Assembly: GCA_963682175.1 (NCBI GenBank) | Contig: OY821789.1 | Coordinates: 33,672,188-33,736,187 of the forward strand | Direction: 5' to 3' | Length of the DNA stretch: 64,000 nucleotides | From: Triglochin maritima | Lineage: Eukaryota > Streptophyta > Magnoliopsida > Alismatales > Juncaginaceae | In this document: positions 47,501 through 58,113 of the stretch, in pieces | How positions within the stretch are numbered: position 1 is the stretch's first letter | Layout of the letters: the number at the start of each line of letters is the position of its first letter | The notes under the pieces: generated by a model | What the model was told of the DNA's origin: nothing | Database searches by the model: none | Seen by the model: the letters and a program-made list of their open reading frames with translations, nothing else | Position numbers and translations under genes: made by a program

Positions 47501-50500
47501 GGTTTGTCTGATATTCTGATTAGAGGAATCAGAAGCAGAGGGGGTCGCATTATTGTATCTGCTGTGAGAGCTCAGAGATTGTTACAGCAGGGTTGTGCAG
47601 CATTTCTGGCGACACTTGTGGTTGCGGAGGCAGAGTCTCAGAGGCTAGAGGACATTGAGGTGGTGCAGGAGTTCGCAGATGTTTTTCCAGCGGAGATTCC
47701 AGGTTTACGACCACACCGGGAGTTGGAGTTCGGCATTGAGTTGGTAGCCGGCACTACACCACAGTTGAAGGCTCCATACCGGATGGCACCTGCTGAGTTG
47801 ACAGAGTTGAAGAAGCAGTTGCAGGAGTTGATGGACTCTGGATTTATCAGACCGAGCGTCTCGCCTTGGGGTGCACCAGTTTTGTTTGTGAAGAAGAAGG
47901 ACGGATCCTTGAGGATGTGCATAGACTACAGAATGCTGAACCAGGTGACGGTGAAGAATAGATATCCCTTACCTAGGATCGAGGACCTCTTTGACCAGCT
48001 GCAGTCAGCGAAGGTTTTCTCGAAGATTGACCTGCGTTCAGGATATCACCAGTTGAGGATTCGAGATGAGGACATCCAGAAGACAGCCTTCAGGACGAGA
48101 TATGGACACTATCAGTTCTTGGTGATGCCATTTGGATTGACGAATGCTCCGGCAGCATTCATGGATCTGATGCACCGGACATTCAGGCAGTATATTGATA
48201 TATTTGTGATTGTCTTCGTGGATGACATTTTGATCTATTCACTCGATGTAGAGCAGCACAGAGAGCATCTGAGGATTGTACTCAGCATCTTGAGGGTTCA
48301 GCAGTTATATGCTAAGTTCTCAAAGTGCGAGTTTTGGTTGGACAGAGTGGCATTCCTCGGACACATTGTATCGGCAGAGGGGATATCAGTAGATCCGGCG
48401 AAGGTAGAGGCAGTGACACAGTGGAGGACCCCTACGAGCGTGACGGAGATTAGGAGCTTTGTTGGACTGGCGGGTTATTACCGTCGCTTCATCAAAGACT
48501 TCTCGAGATTGGCAGCACCACTGACGGCTCTGACGCAGAAGGGAGTCACTTTTGTATGGTCGCAGAAGTGCGAGGACAGCTTTCAGGAGCTGAAGAGACT
48601 GTTGACCACAGCACCAGTTTTATCATTGCCGAGTGGCACGGGTGGATTTGTGATTTATAGCGACGCTTCAGGTGTGGGCTTAGGATGTGTACTTATGCAG
48701 CACGGGAGGGTGATCGCGTACGCATCCAGACAGCTGAAGGTCCATGAGAGGAATTACCCGACACATGATTTGGAGTTAGCAGCAGTGGTTCACGCACTGA
48801 AGACCTGGAGACACTATCTTTATGGCGAGCAGTTCGAGGTGTTTACAGATCATCAGAGTCTGAAGTACCTATTCTCGCAGAAGGAGCTGAACATGAGGCA
48901 GCGCAGATGGCTTGAGTTCATTAAGGACTATGACTTCACTATCTCTTAACATCCGGGGAAGGCGAACACAGTTGCAGACGCTTTGAGCCGGAAGGTGGAG
49001 GTATCAGTAGCAGGCCTATGCATTCAGGAGTGGCGACTGCTAGAGTCCTTGGCAGAGTGGAGGCCATTTGCTGATAGCTCTGAGGGCGCAGTGATTGCCG
49101 GATTAAGAGTAGAGCCTCAGACAGTATCAGCAGTGATTCATGCTCAGACTACAGATGAGGAGTTGAGCAGTTTGTTACAGTTAGCTGCCAGAGATGGGTC
49201 AGACTTCAGAGTTGGAGTGGATGGAGGTCTGAGATTCAGAGACCGTATCTGGGTGCCGAAGACAGAGGACCTGAGACATGACATCATGGAGGAGGCACAC
49301 AGATCGAGATATTCCATTCATCCAGGGAGCACCAAGATGTACAAAGACCTGCAGCGGAACTTCTGGTGACGAGGTATGAAGAAGGACGTTGCAGACTTCG
49401 TGTCGAGGTGTTTGGTCTGTCAGCAGGTGAAGATCGAGTACCAGAGACCAGCAGGGCAGATGCAGAGGATTGAGTTGCCCGAGTGGAAGTGGGAGCACGT
49501 GACGATGGATTTTGTTACGGGGCTACCGAAGACACGGAGATTCCACGACGCGATTTGGGTTATAGTCGATCGACTGACCAAGTCGGCGCATTTCTTAGCT
49601 ATTAAGACCACTCTTGCTCTGGAGGGTCTAGCTAAGTTATATATTGAGGAGATTGTCAGACTTCATGGCGTACCAGTCAGTATCATTTCAGACAGAGATC
49701 CCAGATTCACTTCGAGATTTTGGGAGAGTCTACACAGAGCACTGGGGACACGTCTGAAGTTTAGCACAGCTTTCCACCCACAGACTGATGGCCAGTCAGA
49801 GCGGACGATACAGACATTGGAGGACATGCTGAGAGCGTGTACACTGGACTGGGCCGGACATTGGGATGAGCACTTGCCGTTGATAGAGTTCGCCTACAAC
49901 AACAGCTACCACTCGAGTATTGGGATGGCACCATATGAGGCATTATACGGGAGACCGTGTAGATCGCCGGTATGCTGGAGTGATGTGGGCGAGAGACAGC
50001 TAGTTGGACCTGACATTATCCAGTTGTATTCAGAGAAGGTCGACGTGATTCGGAGACGACTAGCTACGGCGCAGAGCAGGCAGAAGAGTTATGCTGATAC
50101 GCGGAGGCGTGAGCTGACTTTTGATGTAGGAGATCATGTCTTCCTGAAGATCTCACCTTCCAGAGGTGTGATGAGATTCGGGAAGAAGGGGAAGCTGAGT
50201 CCGAGATATGTTGGACCTTTTGAGATATTGGATCGGGTCGGTGAGGTGGCATATAGGATTGCACTACCACCACAGTTCGCAGGACTTCACAACGTCTTCC
50301 ATGTTTCTATGTTGAGGAAGTACGTGGCCGATCCAGCTCATGTGATAGAGATATCAGTACCGGAGATCCAGCAGGATTTGTCATTAGATGAGAGACCAGT
50401 TGAGATTGTGGATCAGATGGTACATCAGCTCAGGAGGAGAGCGATTCCTATGGTGAAGGTCAGGTGGCAGCATCACACTGTCAGAGAGGCTACCTGGGAG

Positions 50501-53500
50501 ATTGAGGAGGATGTTAGGAAGCAGTATCCAGAGTTGTTCCGGTAAGTCAGTTGTTTCGAATTTCGCGGACGAAATTTCTTTAAGGAGGGTAGATTGTAAT
50601 AACCTAATCTAAAACATCTTAATTAACTAAACCTAAACCTAATTAACCTAATCTAATCCTGGAATAGTGTAGCATGAGGTGTTGATTTAGGATTTGATGA
50701 GGTGGAGGTTGGATAAGAATTGGTTTGCCTATAAATAGAGGTGTAGGGTTAATTAAAACGTTTCTTCACTTGTGTTCAGTTCAGAGAGTGTGTGAGAGGC
50801 GAAATTGGTGAAGAAGAAGAAGGAGAGAAGAAGAAGAAGAAGAGAAGAAGGTCAAGTGTTGGGTTGAGGTTGCCAAAGCTAGGGAGGCTTCCACAACCGT
50901 CAAAAAGGTATGCCAAATCTTCAATATAACTCACTTGTGCCTTGTGAGTGTTGGGGATCGACGTTGGTGTCGAATTCCCCGTCGGAATTCAACCAATTCA
51001 GAGGTTGAAGACGACGATCGGTCGACCGGTGCCTGTGGGCAGTCGACCGATCCTATTATTATATTGATGTTTACCCGCGAACGGTCGAACGATGTCTTAG
51101 GACGGTCGACCGTTATGCCAGATTTGTGCGGGAAAAAGGGGTGTTGCTGTTATCGGTCGAACGGGACCACTTAGCCGGTCGACCGAATAACGATGAGAAT
51201 GGGTCGGTTGGGGATTTTGACTTATTAAACGGTCGAACGTCTTTTACCTTGTTCGACCGATCCATTCGATGCTAAGTCGGTTGGAAGCTTTGACCATCAA
51301 AACGGTCGACCGCTCTTTAACTCTCGGTCGACCGACTGAGCATTTATTTAAGCGGTATAGTGCTTGTGTTGGTTCGGTCGAACTGTATTTCAGTTCCGGT
51401 CGACCGAACGAGACTTGGGCAAAATATTGAAATCCCTGTTATCGGTCGAACGGCCCCTTGGTTCGACCGGTCGGATATATATATTATATAAAATTGTATA
51501 GCGTAGACCATCCAAACGGTCGACCGCTAGATGACTTTTGTTCGACCGATTGGTCGGTATTTCGGTTGGCGTGGTTCGACCGGTAGACTTGTTTGTACAG
51601 TACTGTGTACTGTGTGGGGGACCGGTCGACCGGTGTGCTTTTAGCGGTCGACCGATCTGCCGCAGGTTGGTGGATTTATCCACACGCGATCCGTCGATGT
51701 CAGGTCGACTACCGGCTCCGAGGCGACGGTTGATTACCGGCTTTGAGAGCTACGGATTTCACCTTCGACGAAGGCGTATTATTGTACTACCATTTTCCTC
51801 TCTTACCGAGCGGGGTGTGAGGGATGTGTACCGTAAACCTTGGGCAGTTTGCGAGGGTTTAGCGGTAGGACGAGGATGTTCCGGCAGGGTGCGCGCTAGG
51901 CGACTCTTGGGGGAGCAGTGGCTGTCGTCTGACCCGAGTTGTGTATTCGGCGGGCTGACTCGCTCCTTGGGTGCGGCGTGTACCGGGGGTTCCTTCCTGC
52001 ACTTGTTGGGGAGCAGTGGTGTCGACTGACCCTTGTGAGGCAGCGATGGACTGACTTGACCCTAGTGGCAGGAGTGGTTCAGTGCCGCGGAGGCGGTGAG
52101 GGCATTATTATGGGCCCGAGGCGGATGATCATGTGCATAGCATTGCATTGTCTTTAATTCCTTTTTATATTTTTAGGAGGTTTGGTATACGGGGTTCCTT
52201 CAGGGAACTCAGACATGTTTGTTTGTTTTCATTTCAGGTAGCGAGTAGCATTAGAGTCAGGTGGTGACCGAGGAGAGTGCCCCCGAGATCAGATCCTGTA
52301 GTTGTCAGTCTCTTCCTTTTGAGGTGATTACATATTGTATAACTTTTGTCGTAATCACAGTCAGTTTGTATATTTGACTTCCACGTGGATCATATTTATA
52401 TTATATATGTTGGTTTGTTTTCCGTGACGTGCCCAGTGTTGACCGTTGACGGTCTTTATTATTGTTTAAATTTTCCGCTGTTTTCGGGTACGTTACAATT
52501 ATAATCCAACATTATCATATTAACAATTAATCATCCATCCCTATGAAAGGCATGCATTACAGTGACTAAATTTGAGGATTATGTGATTTGTTGCAGAGGA
52601 AAGGCTGACAAAAAATGTATCAAGAGTTGTCCTGATAATGTGGGTCTTTGTGATCCTTATTTTGACCTCAAGTTACACTGCGAACCTATCGTCGATGCTT
52701 ACGACGAAACAACTACAACCAAGCATGATTACAAATGTTTACTCTCTTATACACAATGGAGAGAGTGTTGGGCACAAGAGCGACTCCTTCATCAAGTATC
52801 TACTCATCAACCTCGGTTTTAATGAGTCCAAAATCAAATCATATTCATCACCAGAGCAGTATCATGAGGCGTTATCAACTGGAAGTGTTTCCGCGATATT
52901 CGACGAGATTCCCTACATCAAAGTTTTCCTTTACAAGTATCCCTCAAAGTATGAGGTGATCGGGGAAGCATACAAGAGCAACGGGTTCGGCTTTGTGAGT
53001 ACTTTCTCCACTCCTTTTATCTGGAATCGTTCAATACCCTCTAATATTTACGTGAGAATGCCATCACTAGGCATTCTCATCATTCACGAGCATTCATGTC
53101 CTTGTCTGCGATGTTAGTTAAAAATCAAGGTATGTTAGGTTTAAGAAGTAAAATGACAATTCTACCCTTGAACACATTAGTTACAACTAGTGCTACCAAT
53201 GATAGTAATTAATGTTTTTTTTTCCGTTTTCACTTTAGGTTCTGCCAAGAGATTCCCCTATGTTGCCAGACCTTTCAAGAGCTATCCTAAGAGTGAAAGA
53301 GAGCGATACAATGACAAAATTAGAGAAAAGCTTATATGGAGACAAGTTGTTTGGGCCTTTAAAGTCTTCTCAAGAGGAAGGTGAGATCAGCCTAACCTTG
53401 GAACGATTCCGGGGTCTTTTCCTCATCACTGAGGTTACCTCTACTTGTGCTCTTTTACTGCATCTTGTGAATGTTCTTTTGAAAAATAACACATTGTCTA

Positions 53501-53679
53501 TGTTGCGAGCGAAATACTCGACGATTATCAACTCATTTCGAAGCATCGGAAGTGGGAGCAGATCGAATATATTAGTAACGAAATCACAGAAACATCTCCC
53601 TCAAGCAGTGATATTAGTGTTCATGTTGGTAATGAAGAAAACTCGGTTGGTCGTGGAGAAATTCCATCTGTGCAAATAA
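41573..53679 (+). CDS. Glutamate receptor-like channel (GLR, clade II-like), invaded by element B; C-terminal frame altered
   Basis: A ligand-gated cation channel of the plant GLR family. Exons: 41573-41822, 41964-43174, 43716-44025, 52597-52994 and 53239-53679; phases join to about 869 aa. A hydrophobic signal peptide (residues 1-25) precedes the amino-terminal domain ([25 protein letters not shown]). Then follow LBD S1 (KKLRIGVP), M1 ([20 protein letters not shown]), the pore helix ([12 protein letters not shown]), M3 ([16 protein letters not shown]), S2 ([13 protein letters not shown]) and M4 (near 53406-53480). Intron 3 contains the 8.4-kb element B between pore and M3 exons. After M4 the annotated frame becomes atypical from about 53490; another frame, ending at 53696, reads like a normal acidic GLR tail, so a one-base indel or sequence error is likely. 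The acceptor at 41963 is the least certain. Function is doubtful. Confidence 0.82.
44077..45979 (+). repeat. 5' LTR of element B
   Basis: 1,903 bp, TGTAATAACC to TACGTTACA. It contains a TATA box, a GA-rich stretch, a splice donor candidate at 44390, about nine perfect CGGTCGACCG words plus a dozen half-sites (about 44490-45190), and a GC-rich 3' half. Confidence 0.95.
44212..44220 (+). promoter_or_regulatory. TATA box of the element B 5' LTR
   Basis: CTATAAATAGAGG lies 135 bp into the LTR, with the same box at 23909-23917 in the solo LTR. If it is used, transcription starts near 44245. Most of the LTR, including the palindrome array, then lies in the RNA leader. Confidence 0.6.
46103..50545 (+). 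pseudogene. Gag-Pol polyprotein of element B, with two nonsense mutations
   Basis: One frame of 1,481 codons starting [14 protein letters not shown] and ending YPELFR. The order is Gag ([13 protein letters not shown]), CCHC knuckle ([14 protein letters not shown], about 46966), protease ([10 protein letters not shown]), reverse transcriptase (FVDDILIYS), RNase H ([10 protein letters not shown]), integrase zinc domain, integrase core and a chromodomain-like tail. It is interrupted by TAA at 48947-48949, where element A has tyrosine, and by TGA just after 49366, where A has tryptophan. There is no frameshift. It therefore could not supply its own integrase without readthrough. The protease has DCGA where DSGA or DTGA is usual; element A shares this, so it is a family feature. 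Confidence 0.93.
50595..52497 (+). repeat. 3' LTR of element B
   Basis: 1,903 bp. Differences from the 5' LTR seen by eye include G/T near 50695, C/T near 51242, A/C near 51450 and G/A near 52212. Confidence 0.95.
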
Positions 53680-53696
53680 CTGAAGAACGTCGTTAA

Positions 53697-55005
53697 CATG
53701 CATGTCTGAAGAATTGTAAAGTTGAACATTGCCGCCTTCGATTCGAAATGGTCACCTGAACTTCAAAACATACTAATCACTTTCCTTTTATTTTCGGTTT
53801 GTAACTGTCTCCACTTTAGTTAATGCATGTTCTGTGTTTTAAAAATATATATATATTTCAACAGATCCATCGTTATTTTTCTATTTTTCTCTATTTCTTA
53901 GGAATAAAGACTCGTAACTCTAACTTCGTAACTAGTAAGTGCAACTTGATGTATTTTGTTAAAATTTTGTATAACCTCCAACATAATTTTGATATCAATA
54001 TGACTTAAGTTATAAGTAAATTTGATCCAAATCCAAATTGTATCACTTATAACTTATAAGGTTAATAATATTCTTGTAAAAGAAGTCATAAAAAACACTT
54101 TTAACTATGTTAAAACAAAGACATTATTTGGAAAAAAGCCTAACCCAAAGTTTATAGGAGCAAGATTCAGAAATGCGGGATGTGGATTCGATGCGGAGAG
54201 ACACCGCATCCAGCTTATACAGAATGCGGGTGCGATGCAGGTATATATGCGATTTGCGATTTAATAATTAAATATATTAATTTTATATTATATAAATGTA
54301 ACTACAATTTTAAGTAAATAATTTCTAACCTCAATGATTCAATATTAAATAAAAAAGTGTTTTGAAATGTAATCGCACCCCTTGCATACGTGGGCAAGGA
54401 TGCGGGCCGCATTGGGTGGTTGCATTCTAGAGATGCGATCTCCTCCGCATAGGCATTGTACTGCATTTCCGTACAAAGCATAGGAGTGATTGCGACGTTT
54501 TTTGCTTACTCTGAAATCAAGGTAAAGTTTAGGACAATCTATGATTTATCCTTAATAATATATAATTTAAACATCAACGCTTCAAAAAAAATTCTCTCAT
54601 AATCTCACTTCCTTGTCTTAATGGATCTATTTTGCTATAATTAATGCAAATCATTCAAAAGGTAGGCCACTAGAAATTTCAACTGAATTCAGTTTGATAT
54701 ATTCTATTTTTAAAACATTGTCTAAAACGAACAATCTTCGTAAGTAGAGACAATATTCTTTATATAAAGATTTGAAACGGAAGTTCATTAAAATACTGGG
54801 CTTCAGATACTCGCGTGCATCATCTGAAAACGAAACCGTTACAACTTATTTCAGTTGAATACGGTTTTTATCGATTTTAAATATGAATGCACGTCATATG
54901 AAAAGGACATTTTTATAAGATAAAAAAGATATTTTTGAAGATAAATGTATTCCGCTTAGAATAGTATCCCAACAGTTATATATATGTTGAAAATTGTATT
55001 TGGAT
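53697..55005. other. Region between the two receptor genes
   Basis: AT-rich. A stretch at 54165-54500 repeats words such as ATGCGGG, GATGCGG and GGGTGCGATGC in both orientations and may be a small transposon remnant; no ends or duplication were found. The rest shows nothing I recognise. Confidence 0.35.
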
Positions 55006-57510
55006 GGGGTCAATGTGGGTATCAATGACTTTATAGTGCACATGTCCCCCAGTCTAGGTTCCCGCTTGTTTTTAAATGCGAAAAAGGTTGGGATGATGGA
55101 CACTGGGTGTGTTTGGATCATGACCGATAGTCTAACCTCAATTTTGGACTCAAACGATTCTCTTCCTATTGACTCTATGCGAGGAGTGTTGGGCGTGAGG
55201 CATTTCATCGATCGTAATTCGACAAAGGTTAAAGATTTGGATGAGCCGATCATTTATATATGCTGTTTGGTCATATGACACATTTTGGTTGTTGGCTCAG
55301 GCAGTTGAAGATATTATCAACTTAAAGACGTCTAATAACTCCAACACTACCACCATAGATGGCTTGCCGATTTCCAATGTTGGTCCTTATCTTTATGATG
55401 CATTAACATCAAATAGTGCTGAATTCGTCGGACTAAGTGGCAATTTCACGATCCGTGATAACCAATTGCAGTCCTCTAGTTTCGAAATAATCAACGTCGA
55501 CGGGATTAGCGGGAAAGTGATTGGGTATTGGAGTCCAAGTTACGGATTAATATCGAAAAACAAGAGCAAGACATACTCTTGTTCAATGGATACTATAATA
55601 TTGTGGGCAGGAGATTCAACTTCAGTTCCTAGTGGTTGGGTGATACCAACAAAGGACAAACGGTTGAGAATTGGTGTCCCTGTTCGAGATGCAATGGGTT
55701 CCTTCGTAAAGGTTGAGCGCAATCGAGTTACCAACAAAACTATGGTTGTTGGTTACAGCATTGATGTGTTTGAAGCTGTTTTGAAGGTATTACCTTATGC
55801 CATCTCCTATGACTATATTTCATTCGAGAATGCGACTGGATCCTACAACGACTTTGTCGACCAAGTATACAAACAAGTAAGCAAAAATTCTCAAAAAAGA
55901 ATATCAAATATAAATTAATTTTTATGTTGCATTTGTTTGCATGCACAATATTTTATTAAGTCGATCTTCTTTGTGGTGCAAATTAATTAATTAAACAGGA
56001 GTATGATGCAGTTGTTGGTGATGTCACAATTACGTCCGATAGATCGGTGAAAGTCGATTTCACATTGCCATTTACTGAGTCGGGTATCGCGATGATAGTT
56101 CCTTTCGTGGAAAAACGAAACAATAAGGATGCGTGGATTTTCTTCATGCCACTGACAAAAGAGTTATGGTTTGGGATTTTGGGGTTCCTTGCATATACGA
56201 GTTTCGTTATATACATAATCGAGCCTCCAAGCAATGAAGCTTTCAAAGGGACAATAAGTGAAAGAATTGGGAAACTCTTCTACTTCATCTTCTCCACATT
56301 GGTTTTTGCTCATAGTAAATTAATTAAGCTATATACTTTCTTAATTTTCTTTAGATCGTTTAATTAATTAAATTTGAATGATCTACTTTAATTTAATTTG
56401 TAGGAGAAAGATTGAAGAGCAACTTCTCCAGGGTTGTTGTGATCGTATGGGTTTTTGTGCTTTTCGTTCTTATATCGAGCTATAGTGCAAACTTGACATC
56501 TATACTTACCGTCGTAAAGCCTCAACCGTTGGTGAAAGACATGAATGAGCTTGTGAAAAGAGGAGACATGGTCGGCTACCCTAAAGGCTCATGCGTGAAG
56601 GACTTGCTTTTAAAAACATTCAACGAATCGAAACTGAAGTGCTTGGATAAGCCAGAAGATTACATCGAAGCACTCACCAAGGGAAGCTCTAATGGGGGCG
56701 TGACCGTCATATTTCAAGAGATCCCTTACATCAAGCTTTTCCTCCTACAACATTGCAATCAGTACATGATGAGCTCTCCAACTCATACCACTGCCGGTTT
56801 AGCCTTTGTAAGAATATTCCTATATTTTTAATTTCTCTTAGCATGTAATTAAGTCTTAATTTTTTGAACTCAAAATCTGATTATATATAAAAATAACATA
56901 CCTAAGAAATTAATTAATGGAACAACATTATAAGTTAATTTATTTCTTACTAAACTAAACTAAACTAACATTGATTGATTTGCAATACCACCTGCATGCA
57001 TGCAGGGTTTCCCCAAGGGCTCCCCTCTAGTTCGCGACATCTCAAGGGCAATCTTAAATGTTACAGGAGGGGATACGATAATCGGTATCGAGAAGAAATG
57101 GTTCGGGTATTCTTGTCAAAAGAAAGCTGAACCTGTGGGTGCACAACCTTTATCTTTGACAAGTTTTTGGGGTCTATACCTCATGACGTACAGGAGCTAC
57201 TACATTTGCCGCAATTTTGTTATCGGTGATTTTCTTTATTTACAATGAACGCGAAACATTGAAAACCATGTATATGCATCAACCTTCAATGCAAAGAGCG
57301 ATGTCGTTCGCCAAACATTTCTTCGAGGGTGACGACCGAAGTGACACAGAGAATTCTTCCGATATTGAAGACTCCATTAAGAGTGGCGGTTCGCAAGTAT
57401 CACTTTGCAACTCTTGCCATGGAAAGTTTGTTCCATCAAATGAAGGAAGCACCTCTGGAGATCCTGGAAGCCCACCTTATGGTGAAATTTTGGTCGTCGA
57501 AACTCGCTGA
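55006..57510 (+). pseudogene. 5'-truncated, frameshifted glutamate receptor-like gene copy
   Basis: The first half of the amino-terminal domain and the signal peptide are missing; homology begins near GINDFIVHMSPSLGSRLF (about 55018). Blocks: 55006-55876 with a frameshift near 55245 before YAVWSYDTFWLLAQ; 55999-56314 (EYDAVVGDVTI, pore helix FYFIFSTLVFAH); 56404-56807 (M3 SSYSANLTSILT, then S2); and 57006-57510. GT-AG sites and phases at the three internal introns match the upstream gene, so the copies share descent. A second frameshift at about 57185 splits M4: the frame entering it ends at 57246, and the other continues with NERETLKTMYMH to 57510. Two shifts and the lost N-terminus make it a pseudogene. 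Its sequence differs enough from the upstream gene to be an old duplicate. Confidence 0.85.
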
Positions 57511-58113
57511 AAGCGACCATCTATAGGGGCAAGACCTACACTTAATAATGTTATTTAATTTGGAAAGCCTACATTTGGAATTTGTGCTTTTCTTGCTATT
57601 TTGTTGTTACCACAATTATCGATCACTTCATGCCTGAAAACTATTAATAGTCGGAACTAATTGGGTTGTGATGATCGATGTTACTCATGTATCCATCATC
57701 AATATTGTTGTTGTTGTTATCTATATATTGTGTTTTTTTTGTGAGTTTTTGTGCTTGTTTAGATGATTTTTCTCATAAGAAATGGAATGGTGCATTGGTG
57801 TTGTGTGAAATATTCTTGGTTAAGATTCATTAGAAACACTAGCAAGAAAGACTCGACCAAAACAACATATATATGTAATAGGGAGGATTAACCAGGTCAC
57901 TATAACTAATATGAATACAATTTTAATGTTCTTGGAAACACATATATTTGACAAACCTTTGTAAGATGATCCAATTTATCCATACAATATATATCCCCAA
58001 ACGGTAATCAATCCATAGGTACCGAAAGTGACACAATTACTTACTATTAATTATCTTAGTTTACCTGTATGTATGTATGTATGTATGCATGCATGTATGT
58101 ATGTAATAATTGA
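57511..58113. other. Intergenic region between the GLR pseudogene and NPC4-b
   Basis: AT-rich with a short ATGT/ATGC tetranucleotide repeat at 58068-58103, just beyond the NPC4-b stop codon. Nothing else recognised. Confidence 0.45.

Larger units (their letters stand above)
44077..52497 (+). mobile_element. Ty3/gypsy LTR retrotransposon, element B (8,421 bp), in a GLR intron
   Basis: Complete element with two 1,903-bp LTRs (44077-45979 and 50595-52497) and a perfect ATTAT target duplication (44072-44076 and 52498-52502). Primer-binding site TGGTATCAGAGC is at 45983-45994; a polypurine tract AAGGAGGGTAGA lies at about 50582-50593. I count about four differences between the LTRs by eye, so the insertion is recent. 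It has the same orientation as the GLR gene and sits 51 bp downstream of that gene's exon 3. Confidence 0.96.
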
